A model generated the notes under the pieces. The model saw nothing but the letters and a program-made list of their open reading frames with translations, had not been told where the DNA came from and searched no databases. The position numbers and the translations under genes are program-made. A stretch of DNA of 17,974 nucleotides, taken from assembly GCA_049302575.1 (NCBI GenBank), contig JBAQMG010000132.1:1-17974 (forward strand). The letters run 5' to 3'. Shown here in pieces: positions 1-7,794 of the stretch (the first letter of the stretch is position 1; every line of letters starts with the position of its first letter). The stretch is from JBAQMG01 sp049302575 (GTDB taxonomy: Bacteria; Bacillota; Desulfitobacteriia; Desulfitobacteriales; Desulfitobacteriaceae).

Positions 1-48
1 CCCTGTAGGTGTCCTTACCATACTAACAACTACTACTTCATCACGCAT
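1..48 (-). CDS. Thiolase (acetyl-CoA acetyltransferase family), N-terminal fragment cut by window edge
   Basis: Only the first 16 codons are visible; the gene continues beyond base 1. The ATG at 48 follows GAGGAG by nine bases. The peptide (MRDEVVVVSM then VRTPTG) is identical to the start of the complete thiolase that begins at 12409, and the DNA differs at only one base over this stretch. It is therefore a second, closely related thiolase, expected to act in the last thiolytic step of beta-oxidation. It lies downstream of the short-chain dehydrogenase gene in the same direction. Whether the rest is intact cannot be seen here. Confidence 0.75.
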   Translation of the reverse strand, partial: MRDEVVVVSMVRTPTG

Positions 49-118
49 AAATTCCATCTCCTCATTAATATTTTTTACCTCAACTAAATCTCAAGCCTCG
101 TTTACTTGTCACGCAATA

Positions 119-160
119 TCAAATCAGACTATTTTCCACAATTGTCGCTACGCCTAGCCC
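119..160 (-). pseudogene. Relic of the C-terminus of a thiolase gene
   Basis: Read on the minus strand, this stretch encodes GLGVATIVENSLI and then TGA. The complete thiolase ending at 12485 finishes with GLGVATIVENSLM. No start codon or thiolase body precedes it: within a few codons upstream the similarity fades, and the stop of the short-chain dehydrogenase is at 198-200. It is the remaining tail of a thiolase whose body was deleted or left behind in a duplication, and it is not expected to be translated. Confidence 0.7.
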
Positions 161-197
161 AACCATTCACATTAAATAATAATGCAACCCTTGTTAT

Positions 198-977
198 CTA
201 TCTAGCGGACATGCCACCGTCAACTGGCAGTACAATACCAGTAACAAAGTTTGAAGCAGCAGATGCTAAAAACACGACTGCACCTTTTAAATCATCACTG
301 CCCCCAATTTTACGGAGTGGAACATCATCCAACACTGAATCTTGTTTGCCATCTATTTGGAAAAAGAGTTCTACCATGTGTGAACCGAAAAATCCCGGCG
401 CAATGGCATTCACGTATACCCCATAGGGAGCCCATTTGACAGCAAGATCTTTAGTGAAGGAAATGAGACCTCCTTTCGAAGTTACATAACTAAGAGCATC
501 CATATAAGGTACTCCCTTCAAAGCAGTTACGGAAGAAATGTTAATAATTTTTCCGTATTTGCGTTTGAGCATCTCGGTACCTACTTTTTGCGTACATAAA
601 AAAGTACCATTAAGATTTACCTTTAATACCTGCTCCCAGTTTTTTAATTTCATTTTCTCTGCTGGTTCACCCCAGGTTATTCCAGCATTATTCACCAAGA
701 TGTCTATGGCGCCAAAATTATCGAGGGTTGTTTGGACTAGTTTTTCTACATCCTCTTCCTTAGCAATATCACATTTTACACCGATTACCTTTCCGCTAGG
801 TTTTGTTTGAGATAATTTAACAGCAGCTTCTTGACATTTTTCTCCGTTTCTGGCGCATATGACTACATTTGCTCCTTGTTCGATTAAGGCCTCAGAAATC
901 TGCCACCCCAGTCCAGTATATCCACCTGTGACTATAGCTGTTTGACCAGTCAAATCAAACAATTGGTTTGTATTCAT
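198..977 (-). CDS. Short-chain dehydrogenase/reductase (SDR), probably a 3-hydroxyacyl-CoA or alicyclic hydroxyacyl-CoA dehydrogenase
   Basis: Predicted 259-aa cytoplasmic NAD(P)-dependent oxidoreductase of the classical SDR family, full length. The Rossmann motif TGGYTGLG is at residues 17-24, NNAG at 96-99, the catalytic Ser in NISS at 146-149, and the YxxxK pair is Y164/K168. The ATG at 977 was chosen because AGGGGGAT lies just ahead; a GTG five codons earlier would start inside that ribosome binding site. The gene follows the enoyl-CoA hydratase after 14 bases and precedes a thiolase. That context suggests oxidation of a beta-hydroxyacyl-CoA, possibly a cyclic one, comparable to BadH (2-hydroxycyclohexanecarboxyl-CoA dehydrogenase) of Rhodopseudomonas. 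General sequence resemblance is to gluconate-5-dehydrogenase/FabG-like SDRs, so the substrate is inferred from neighbours only. Confidence 0.85.
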   Translation of the reverse strand: MNTNQLFDLTGQTAIVTGGYTGLGWQISEALIEQGANVVICARNGEKCQEAAVKLSQTKPSGKVIGVKCDIAKEEDVEKLVQTTLDNFGAIDILVNNAGITWGEPAEKMKLKNWEQVLKVNLNGTFLCTQKVGTEMLKRKYGKIINISSVTALKGVPYMDALSYVTSKGGLISFTKDLAVKWAPYGVYVNAIAPGFFGSHMVELFFQIDGKQDSVLDDVPLRKIGGSDDLKGAVVFLASAASNFVTGIVLPVDGGMSAR

Positions 978-991
978 TTTATCCCCCTTCA

Positions 992-1777
992 CTATTTGCC
1001 ACTAAAATTAGGTTTGCGCTTTTCTAGGAATGCCTGAATTCCTTCTCTAGTGTCAAATGTGGAAAATAGAATACCAAAGGCCTGCTGCTCTATTTCACAA
1101 GCTGTCGTTAAATCAGTTTCAGCGCCCTTATTTACAATATTCTTGATTAACTTAATGGTTTGAACAGGTAAGGATAATAGTTTTGAAACTAATTTATCAG
1201 TCTCTTCCGCTAGTTTATCCTTGGATACTACTTTATTTAGCAAACCAATTTCCAGTGCTTCTGCTGCGCCAACCATCCTGCCAGTAAACAGTAATTCTTT
1301 AGCTTTAACAAACCCTACCTGTCTTATTAGTCTCTGAGTACCACCACCTCCCGGTAATAAACCAAGGGTAACCTCCGGTAAGCCAAGTTTTGCCTCCTCA
1401 GTAGCAATTCGCAGATCAGTAGCTAATACCAACTCACAGCCCCCGCCCAGAGCATATCCTTCAATAGCAGCGATAACAGGGACTGGATAATAATAAATCT
1501 TATCATAAACAGCGCTAGCAGTCTGCGAAAAAGCATAACCATCACTGGAACCTTGAATAACCGATACTTCTCCAACATCGGCTCCAGCTGCAAAATTACC
1601 GCCTTCTCCCTTAAGTACTACTACTTTTAATCCCACTTCTACTAACAGCACGTCAAACGCCTTACTTATTTCCTGCATTACTTTACTATTTAAAGCGTTT
1701 AGCTTTTCAGGCACATTAATTGAGATAGTTCCAATCCCATTTCCAAATTTAACAATTAAATACTGAAAGTCAACCAA
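992..1777 (-). CDS. Enoyl-CoA hydratase/isomerase (crotonase family), copy 1
   Basis: 261-aa crotonase-fold protein, normal family length. Oxyanion-hole segments FAAGAD (62-67) and YALGGGCEL (108-116) are present. Both hydratase acids are conserved: E115 in GGGCEL and E135 in LPEVTLG, followed by LPGGGGTQRL. This supports a true hydratase rather than an isomerase or ring hydrolase. Translation most likely begins at TTG 1777, which has GGAGG seven bases ahead; no ATG lies nearby. The gene is 53 bases downstream of the PaaX-type regulator and 14 bases before the SDR. It could hydrate a linear enoyl-CoA or a cyclic one (a BadK-like or dienoyl-CoA hydratase role); sequence alone does not decide. 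Confidence 0.88.
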   Translation of the reverse strand: MVDFQYLIVKFGNGIGTISINVPEKLNALNSKVMQEISKAFDVLLVEVGLKVVVLKGEGGNFAAGADVGEVSVIQGSSDGYAFSQTASAVYDKIYYYPVPVIAAIEGYALGGGCELVLATDLRIATEEAKLGLPEVTLGLLPGGGGTQRLIRQVGFVKAKELLFTGRMVGAAEALEIGLLNKVVSKDKLAEETDKLVSKLLSLPVQTIKLIKNIVNKGAETDLTTACEIEQQAFGILFSTFDTREGIQAFLEKRKPNFSGK

Positions 1778-1830
1778 AGGTAATTCCTCCTCCCCTAAGA
1801 ACTATTTTTGGGGCTAAAGATTAATATTAA

Positions 1831-2685
1831 CTAAACTTTAGGTTTTAGCTCAAGATGTTTATCAAAAAAGCGAAATGCTCCCGGAGTGAGTAGCTCAGCG
1901 AGTTCATCAAACACTTTAGCTGCCTCATCACCTTGCCAATCTTGAGGCAGAAGTTCACGTGGCAAATCAGGATCCGAATAAGGGAATTTCCTAAATTCAT
2001 GACTTAAGGCTATCTTTTCTTGAAAGCATATGTTGTCCGGTATATTATTAGCATATTTCTCACTTAACTGTTGATCCGTAGTTCTGTATTCTTTTATGAA
2101 CTGGCAATATAAGTGGTTGATTTTCTTAATATCCCAACAATTCATCACCAATTCGCGGTCTTGAGCTAAATCCCTCCCGTCTGCAATGAAGATCTCGGTG
2201 AACTGCTTTACCCCGAGTTCTTCGGTCAGATGTAAGACATCCAGGCAAAATTTGTTAGGCGAAAGCCAAACCCCATAGGACATACTGCCAAAGCCGAACC
2301 AACTTAGCCCTTTTCGCAGTTCTGCACTTAATTTGCTCTTTTTTTGGGGAATGGAATATATTAAAATACACCATTTTCCATCCCATTTCTCTTTAGGCTT
2401 AAATTTGTGGAAAATCCTCTTTTTGCTTTCTTCCATCAACCTTAAACTTTTATCCGTCATAGAATAAAAACTTCTATTTCCTGCCTTTTCCTTTCGCAGC
2501 CAACCGCTGACACACATCCTCGTTAATGCCAACCTTACCGCTTGTTCCGAATACCCAAGTTCATTTAAAATTTTAATCAGACTACCTAACCAAATAGGTT
2601 CCCAGATATTCCTTAGATAAATATAATCACCCAAGATGGTAAACATCATTGATTGAGTTCTAACAGGTTGCTTTATTTGAATCAT
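1831..2685 (-). CDS. PaaX-family transcriptional regulator
   Basis: 284-aa protein resembling PaaX, the phenylacetyl-CoA-responsive repressor of aerobic phenylacetate degradation in E. coli (about 316 aa). The N-terminal part (about 10-75) is a winged-helix domain with the typical SEQAVRLALTRMCVSGWL segment. The middle part has KWCILIYSIPQKKS (105-118) and WFGFGSMSYGVWLSP (about 128-142), characteristic of the Cas2-like PaaX central domain. The C-terminal part (PRELLPQDWQGDEA) resembles the PaaX_C domain. The ATG at 2685 has GAGG at suitable distance. Its position between the benzoyl-CoA reductase genes and beta-oxidation genes suggests local control, with an aromatic or alicyclic acyl-CoA as a plausible effector (inference). 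Nothing in the sequence shows which promoters it binds. Confidence 0.88.
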   Translation of the reverse strand: MIQIKQPVRTQSMMFTILGDYIYLRNIWEPIWLGSLIKILNELGYSEQAVRLALTRMCVSGWLRKEKAGNRSFYSMTDKSLRLMEESKKRIFHKFKPKEKWDGKWCILIYSIPQKKSKLSAELRKGLSWFGFGSMSYGVWLSPNKFCLDVLHLTEELGVKQFTEIFIADGRDLAQDRELVMNCWDIKKINHLYCQFIKEYRTTDQQLSEKYANNIPDNICFQEKIALSHEFRKFPYSDPDLPRELLPQDWQGDEAAKVFDELAELLTPGAFRFFDKHLELKPKV

Positions 2686-2846
2686 TTCATTCCTCGATTC
2701 TTACTCCTGTCATAGTTCAGCTTTTTCTACTGTAGCTAAGGGGCCCTAAGCAACAAGTGCTATTCATTCAACCAACTGGAAATATATAGCTAGTGCCGAA
2801 CAAGTTTAGCCCGATCTGCTACTATACATTGAAAACGTATAATTTA

Positions 2847-2975
2847 AGGCGTGTTTCAAATTTGCCTTACACTTCTAGTCCGATTTATGTTCGATAATCC
2901 TTGATATCACTGCATTTGAGAGCTTCTTTAGTTCAAAAACCAAGGGGTGAAATTGCTCCTTGTTGAAACACGCCT
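2847..2975. mobile_element. Possible MITE-like element, 129 bases with 13-base terminal inverted repeats
   Basis: The left arm AGGCGTGTTTCAA (2847-2859) is the exact reverse complement of the right arm TTGAAACACGCCT (2963-2975). AATTT occurs one base outside the left arm and directly outside the right arm, which could be a remnant target duplication. There is no coding capacity between the arms. Termini, size and AT-rich interior fit a non-autonomous transposable element, but no cognate transposase is in the window and the family is not identified. Confidence 0.45.
2935..2962 (-). terminator. Weak candidate rho-independent terminator after bcrD
   Basis: On the minus strand, CAAGG and CCTTG form a 5-bp stem around a 12-base loop, followed by GTTTTT, starting 24 bases after the bcrD stop. 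The stem is short and the U-run only five long. It also lies within the candidate mobile element, so its function as a terminator is uncertain. Confidence 0.35.
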
Positions 2976-2985
2976 AATTTTTTAT

Positions 2986-3813
2986 TTAACCTACATTATT
3001 CAGCCTGCTTTTTTTCAGACGAACTCCAGACCAGATTGCTGCTCCGATGGCGCCAGCGCAGATTGCATCCTCGTGAGTCTGTAGTTTATAGTCCATCCCT
3101 TCTTCAGCCAAAATTGTTTGGATAGCCTTGATCATCCCCTTACTTGCTGCTAAACCGCCAGTAAAGGTTATCGGGGATTCCGCATTCAGGTTGCGTAACA
3201 GTTTTACCAGTCGTGCGGCAATAGATTCTAAAATACCCATCATAACGTCTTCAATAGGAACTTGCTTAGATACCATATTGATTACGTCAGTTTCTCCCAG
3301 TACAGCACAGATGCTGCTAATTCTCTGAGGATTTTGGGATTTCAGTGCCAAGTCGCTTACTTCATCCATCCTTAGACCTAAATAACGAATGATATTTTCA
3401 ATAAACTGTCCTGATGAAGAAGCACATTGCCCCGTCATTTTGTATCTTAATACTTTGGAATCTTTGTCAATGGCAATCGCTCTTAGATGCAACGCTCCAA
3501 TATCAGCTACTGTACCTGTATCGTCAAAAAAATATTTTGCGCCACGGGCATGAGTAGTCATCCCGTAAAAGTGACCTTGTTTAAAATCGACCAGTTCTAC
3601 TTCACCGGTGGCAGCAACATAATCAATGTCACTTTCTTTCAAGCCAGCTTTTGCCAATGCATTTTCATAAGAATCTCGAATAGCTTTTTTAACATCACGC
3701 CTTCTTATTCTCTGTACTTCTTTACTAATGATTTCATGTACTGTGCTCTCATTATTCATCAAAACTACTTTTATGGCGCTGCTGCCAACATCAATACCTG
3801 CAGTTACCGACAT
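2986..3813 (-). CDS. bcrD: Benzoyl-CoA reductase class I, ATP-hydrolysing subunit BcrD type
   Basis: 275-aa ASKHA-fold (acetate/sugar kinase, Hsp70, actin) ATPase of the BcrAD/HgdC family. It has the phosphate-binding GIDVGSSAIK near the N-terminus, DIGALH at 104-109, C130 in GQCASSSGQF, C169 in SSICAVLGETD, and a late FTGGLAASKG. In the family the two cysteines ligate a [4Fe-4S] cluster bridging the two ATPase subunits. With BcrA it should couple ATP hydrolysis to transfer of low-potential electrons to BcrBC. The ATG at 3813 has GAGGAGGG ahead and starts two bases after the bcrA stop, so the two are translationally linked. It differs from BcrA in lacking the large insert and in having DIGALH instead of DIGGQD. 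Confidence 0.88.
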   Translation of the reverse strand: MSVTAGIDVGSSAIKVVLMNNESTVHEIISKEVQRIRRRDVKKAIRDSYENALAKAGLKESDIDYVAATGEVELVDFKQGHFYGMTTHARGAKYFFDDTGTVADIGALHLRAIAIDKDSKVLRYKMTGQCASSSGQFIENIIRYLGLRMDEVSDLALKSQNPQRISSICAVLGETDVINMVSKQVPIEDVMMGILESIAARLVKLLRNLNAESPITFTGGLAASKGMIKAIQTILAEEGMDYKLQTHEDAICAGAIGAAIWSGVRLKKSRLNNVG

Positions 3814-3815
3814 CT

Positions 3816-5129
3816 CTATCCCTCCTCTTTACTCGTCATAGTTCTTTTCCTAGCAAATAAAGCTGCTCCTGCTGCTCCCGTGAATATTGAATCACCAGAT
3901 ACATTAATGGTAAGATCACCATAATTCTCCTCAACCATTTCTTTAACGTATTTGATGATAGCTTGATTTTTTGCCACCCCGCCGCTGAAAGTAAATTCAT
4001 TATAAATACCACCGGAACGTGCCAATAAAGACATAGCTCTTTTGACAATGGCTTTATGCAATCCAGCTACAATATCTTCTCTTCTTTCCCCTAAGCTTAG
4101 TCTGTCTCTGATTTCAATGGTTGAGAATACGGTACAGGTACTAGAGATTTTAACTAGTTTTTTAGATTGTAAGGAGAGGGGACCTAGTTCTTGTAAACCG
4201 AGATTGAGTTCATCAGCCACATAACCCAAAAAGCGTCCTGTTCCGGCAGCGCAACGGTCGTTCATCTGAAAACTAGTGACAATACCGTTTTCATCCACTT
4301 GGATGGCTTTAGTGTCCTGCCCCCCGATATCAAGTACTGTTCTGGTGTTGGGGAACATATAATGGGCACCAAGACCGTGACATAAGATTTCTGATTGTAT
4401 TTGATCTTTAGGATACGGTAACCTCAATCGTCCATAACCTGTTCCTACTTTACAGGCTATGTTTATTTTCCTTGTGCTCGCAATTTGAAATGCTTTGTCT
4501 ACTTTGCTTTTTAATTGTTCCAATTGTTCAATTTGAAAGAGTTTATCGAGAGATTTTCTGCCCAGTTTTTCTATATTGATTTCAGGCATATGGTTCTCAA
4601 CGATCATAATACTTTTATCAAACATCGACATCATCGTCTCAAAGTAAGTATTGGCTTGTTCTGCTAGTTTCATATATTGTGCGCCAATCAGGTCTCTGAA
4701 AAAAGTCGATTTATCTTTACCTGCCTCTTGGTAGTAGTCAAATGCATTTTTCTCCAGTTCAACAAATATCTCCTGCACAATATTTTTTAGTTCTTTTTTT
4801 TCAGAACTAGGTGCGCTTTCTATTTCTTCTTCCATTTTTTCATGAAGTAATACGACGTTGTCATAATAGTGTTCATAACGAAACAAGAATTCGTGTTTTT
4901 CTATCAAGTCATTAATTCTTTCTTCAGAGAGATTAAGCTCGTGGCGTAGTTCTTCTCCTAAAAAAGTGAACCGCGCTCCAATCAATGCTTCTTGTTCAGC
5001 TACTTTAGTTGCCACTTCGTAATTACTTCTTGTATTCGTGAGTCCTCGACCTACAATTCTTTCATTTTCATCCATGACTATTGACTTGGAGGTGGTTGAA
5101 CCAAGGTCTGTGCCAATAAAGTAATTCAT
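3816..5129 (-). CDS. bcrA: Benzoyl-CoA reductase class I, ATP-hydrolysing subunit BcrA type with helical insert
   Basis: 437-aa ASKHA ATPase. The core motifs are GTDLGSTTSK (6-15), GTGYGR (229-234), DIGGQDTK (267-274), C293 in DRCAAGTGRF, C332 in SSTCTVFS and FSGGVAKN (381-388). The two cysteines match the cluster-bridging cysteines of 2-hydroxyacyl-CoA dehydratase activators. Those activators are about 260 aa; here roughly residues 45-215 are an extra charged, helix-rich insert. A long A and a short D subunit is what I recall for the Thauera BcrA/D and Rhodopseudomonas BadF/G pairs, and it argues for an aromatic-ring reductase rather than a hydroxyacyl-CoA dehydratase, which uses a homodimeric activator. 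The ATG at 5129 overlaps the bcrB stop as ATGA, with GAGGGGAT as ribosome binding site. Confidence 0.9.
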   Translation of the reverse strand: MNYFIGTDLGSTTSKSIVMDENERIVGRGLTNTRSNYEVATKVAEQEALIGARFTFLGEELRHELNLSEERINDLIEKHEFLFRYEHYYDNVVLLHEKMEEEIESAPSSEKKELKNIVQEIFVELEKNAFDYYQEAGKDKSTFFRDLIGAQYMKLAEQANTYFETMMSMFDKSIMIVENHMPEINIEKLGRKSLDKLFQIEQLEQLKSKVDKAFQIASTRKINIACKVGTGYGRLRLPYPKDQIQSEILCHGLGAHYMFPNTRTVLDIGGQDTKAIQVDENGIVTSFQMNDRCAAGTGRFLGYVADELNLGLQELGPLSLQSKKLVKISSTCTVFSTIEIRDRLSLGERREDIVAGLHKAIVKRAMSLLARSGGIYNEFTFSGGVAKNQAIIKYVKEMVEENYGDLTINVSGDSIFTGAAGAALFARKRTMTSKEEG

Positions 5130-6418
5130 TTTATCCCCTCCTTTTTTCTTTCATCTACCATTCTAAAGTAGGATTCTAATCGGTTCCGAATGTTTGAGTC
5201 AGAGTAGTAACGCGCATCCATCATGTCTAATTCAAAGAAACCTCCGGGTAATCCTGTCCTGTTTTCCAGTTCCCTTAGCATAGTCAACATGCCCGCCGAA
5301 AATGATTTGCAGCTTTTTATAGAGCCTATCAAAAACCCATCCGCCTCAAATTCTTTAATATACTTTTCCATCAGGTTGGTTTTGTCAGGTATAGTCAAGT
5401 TACAGTAGTTGGTCATGTTGCTTTCTATTAGAGATTCAAAGGGTCGGTCAGGATCATGAAAGTTCCCCTGATCATAGGTTCCGCTAACCTTAGTGTAAGT
5501 AGCCGCGACTATGACAGCCTTTTCGTCGAAGAAAATTTTGTTGTAGTCACGGAAATGATCCCACGTTATACCGCAGTCCATCACAATACGATATTTTTGC
5601 TCATCCATCCTGCCAAAAGGCGTTGCCGGACCTTGTTTTGCTGCAATTCTCTCTTCTATAGTTTTTCTAACTGTTTTATAAAAGTCTACTCCTTCTTGGG
5701 TTCCCCGATAATAGGTATTTATCGGACCTACATAATAAAGAAACTGAAACATACCGTCGACCGGACTGGGTCTATGCTTGGCAGATTCATAGCACCAAGC
5801 CAGCTCTTGTTCCATTTGACGGGAAAGAGCCAGTCGTTCTTTTAGTTCTTCAAGGTCAAATTTTTTGCCCGAGATTTTCTCCAATTGTGGTATAACAACA
5901 TTTTTTATTTGGTCTACCCCATACTTCAATTCATTCTCGGTGGTTTTTCCATGATGATTGTAAGGTAAGTGAATGGCTACTGTCGGACAATCATAGCTTT
6001 TGCGTAAAATCTCAAACCATTTCATGAAAGTGAAGCATTGTGAATTAATATAAAACAAAAAGTCCGGTTTAGGTATTTTTTTACCGCCAGATCCGATGTT
6101 ATTGTTCAGTAACATGCCTACACTGGATTTGACGTAGCTACAGACATCTTCTGAGTAGCCTGCGTTTTCTCCTCCTTCGATAAAGGATCTGGCATCTCGG
6201 CGCAACCCCATCTGTAGTCCTAAAATTTCAGGAAATACCGGTACAATATCAAAACAGTGCAGCAGTTCAACTAAATTGCCAGGCACAAGCGTATAGCATA
6301 GCTTTTTGCCCTCTGCTTTGGCATTTTGTATTTTTTTCTCATAAGCGACATTTAGCTCTTTCTCTTTAAGCATCGCTTCATCTTTTCCGAAATGTTGTTC
6401 ACTTTTAGAATTATCCAT
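5126..6418 (-). CDS. bcrB: Benzoyl-CoA reductase class I, substrate-reducing subunit BcrB type
   Basis: 430-aa member of the HGD-D family (2-hydroxyglutaryl-CoA dehydratase D component; BcrB/BzdO/BadE). With BcrC it forms the module that binds the aromatic CoA ester and reduces the ring to the dienoyl-CoA. Features seen are LCYTLVPGNLVELLHCFDIVPVF split over about 40-62, C93 in DVCSYVKSS, C128 in SQCFTFMKWFE, and C370 in IGSIKSCKSF. C93, C128 and C370 are the likely ligands of a three-Cys [4Fe-4S] cluster. The ATG at 6418 was chosen because GGGAGG lies eight bases ahead; an ATG five codons earlier includes that ribosome binding site. It begins two bases after the bcrC stop and its own stop overlaps bcrA. 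Exact substrate (benzoyl-, methylbenzoyl- or hydroxybenzoyl-CoA) is not resolvable from sequence. Confidence 0.88.
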   Translation of the reverse strand: MDNSKSEQHFGKDEAMLKEKELNVAYEKKIQNAKAEGKKLCYTLVPGNLVELLHCFDIVPVFPEILGLQMGLRRDARSFIEGGENAGYSEDVCSYVKSSVGMLLNNNIGSGGKKIPKPDFLFYINSQCFTFMKWFEILRKSYDCPTVAIHLPYNHHGKTTENELKYGVDQIKNVVIPQLEKISGKKFDLEELKERLALSRQMEQELAWCYESAKHRPSPVDGMFQFLYYVGPINTYYRGTQEGVDFYKTVRKTIEERIAAKQGPATPFGRMDEQKYRIVMDCGITWDHFRDYNKIFFDEKAVIVAATYTKVSGTYDQGNFHDPDRPFESLIESNMTNYCNLTIPDKTNLMEKYIKEFEADGFLIGSIKSCKSFSAGMLTMLRELENRTGLPGGFFELDMMDARYYSDSNIRNRLESYFRMVDERKKEGIK

Positions 6419-6420
6419 GT

Positions 6421-7578
6421 CTAAGCCTCCCATAACTTAATTGAATCTGTAAATGTTCCTATTTGCTCCCGTATCGATCCGAATTGGCTTGTATCTTCGG
6501 AGTACTGAAAGGAAATATGCCTAATTCCCTCCTTATCCATCCCTTGTTGATGGAAAGGTTGATCCTGTAGGGCAGCGTCACAGAAACTCGGACTGGCAAA
6601 GATAACTCCCTCTGCTTTCCTATCCTTTACTTGCTGTACAAGTCTCTTTGTTTTAGGAGTATCTCCTTCATAACGACTGGAAGATGGTACGCGACTCTTA
6701 AGATAGGCACTTGCTATCGCCTTTAATGGTTCATTACCAATTTCTACATCGCTATCCAAGCATCTGTTGCCCAATACGAAATCGTCATCTACTATATAAC
6801 ATCCGGCCAATTCCATCGCCCTAATTAATGAGATTGAAGGCTGTTCGCAAAAGGCGCCCGAAACTATGACTCGCACCTTATCTTCAGGTTTCCTGTTCAG
6901 TTGATCCACTGTTTCCAGATAATCTTTGATCATCTGATTGAACTCTGAGACTTCCAACACACTTCCTGCCCGCATTAAAAGATATATTTCATCAGTTGGA
7001 ACTTGCCAAGGCTCTTCAGCACGTGCTTCGTAGAGTTTGCTAAGCAGACGCCTGTTTTCATTGTACAAGGCAATACTTTGGTTCAATTTTTCTGTAGTTA
7101 CTTTTTGACCTGTTATTTTTTCTACATCTGAAATTATTTCTTTGAATTGTCCTACCAAGTATTCGCCACCAATTTCCTGGTCAAAATTTTGAGGTTGGTC
7201 AAAAAACTTAGAATATTTTTCTGGAAATAAAAGTTTCCAAACTCCAGTAAGATTTCTTACTACGTCGCAAGTAAAAGGCCATATCATACCATCCAGAGGA
7301 TCCAGTTTTCCTGTCATTCCCATGTCTACTGTACTCCGCGGAATATGACAGATGTAGGATTGATAAAACGAGTCTCCTTTGACTACCTCTATAAGATCTG
7401 ATCCACCATAAATCTCGATCGGCAATGCACCTGCAGCATGAATGATTTCTTTGGTAACATAGATCGGGAACAAGCCAATAGCTCCTCCGCCCGTTCGTTC
7501 TTTCCACTCTTTTACATAATTGAAGTCTAGATCTTCATACAGTTCCTGACATCTTTGAATGACCTCTCTACTGTTCAT
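6421..7578 (-). CDS. bcrC: Benzoyl-CoA reductase class I, substrate-reducing subunit BcrC type
   Basis: 385-aa HGD-D family protein (BcrC/BzdN/BadD). Conserved segments are GLFPIYVTKEIIHAAGALPIE split over 35-55, C77 in YICHIPRST, C104 in PFTCDVVR, and C333 in SPSFCDAAL; these three cysteines are the expected [4Fe-4S] ligands. It pairs with BcrB as the catalytic half of the reductase. It is the first gene of the compact bcrCBAD unit, the order known from Thauera. The ATG at 7578 is preceded by AAGGGGGA at about eight bases; an in-frame extension of 12 codons upstream has no better signal. It follows a leader of roughly 220 bases from a strong predicted promoter. Confidence 0.88.
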   Translation of the reverse strand: MNSREVIQRCQELYEDLDFNYVKEWKERTGGGAIGLFPIYVTKEIIHAAGALPIEIYGGSDLIEVVKGDSFYQSYICHIPRSTVDMGMTGKLDPLDGMIWPFTCDVVRNLTGVWKLLFPEKYSKFFDQPQNFDQEIGGEYLVGQFKEIISDVEKITGQKVTTEKLNQSIALYNENRRLLSKLYEARAEEPWQVPTDEIYLLMRAGSVLEVSEFNQMIKDYLETVDQLNRKPEDKVRVIVSGAFCEQPSISLIRAMELAGCYIVDDDFVLGNRCLDSDVEIGNEPLKAIASAYLKSRVPSSSRYEGDTPKTKRLVQQVKDRKAEGVIFASPSFCDAALQDQPFHQQGMDKEGIRHISFQYSEDTSQFGSIREQIGTFTDSIKLWEA

Positions 7579-7794
7579 TTGCTTTCCCCCTTGTGTTTTT
7601 CCCTTAACCTTCATATCCTTTAGCCCTTGTGTTTTTTATCAATACAGATCAAAACTCCTACTCGCTTATGCAATCACCTCCTCTTGTCTTCTAATTTCAG
7701 AACTCTGAACATTACCTACAAATACCATCCTAAGGTGGGCACCCTTAAAATTTTTTATTCATATTTTTTCACAAAGAATAATTTATGAATACTT

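Larger units (their letters stand above)
1..160. repeat. Diverged direct repeat, copy 1 (thiolase-thiolase junction)
   Basis: Aligns with 12362-12526 at clearly high identity by eye, with scattered substitutions and about five bases of net length difference. The shared unit spans the end of one thiolase, the intergenic stretch and the start of the next thiolase. Similarity may continue weakly to about 175. Substitutions in the non-coding part as well as the coding part suggest an old duplication rather than an assembly artefact. Confidence 0.85.
2686..2985. other. Intergenic region between bcrD and the PaaX-type gene
   Basis: 300 bases with no credible coding sequence. It holds a pair of 13-base inverted repeats about 100 bases apart (2847-2975) and, inside that, a weak terminator-like hairpin just after bcrD (2935-2962). 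The rest, 2686-2846, is unremarkable apart from a GC-rich CTTAG direct repeat around GGGCCC near 2736-2750. I could not identify a convincing sigma-A promoter for the regulator gene. Confidence 0.6.

Noticed and set aside
106..992. Plus-strand open frames opposite the SDR gene and elsewhere opposite all minus-strand genes
   Set aside because: They lie antisense to well-supported proteins, have no family motifs and no consistent ribosome binding sites.
2686..2846. Sigma-A promoter for the PaaX-type gene
   Set aside because: Candidate hexamers (for example TTGTTC with TATATT) have spacers of 11-12 bases, far from 17.
2986..7578. 2-hydroxyacyl-CoA dehydratase with activator instead of benzoyl-CoA reductase
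   Set aside because: Two distinct ATPase subunits of 437 and 275 aa are encoded, one with a large insert, in the CBAD order; dehydratases use a single homodimeric activator of about 260 aa.
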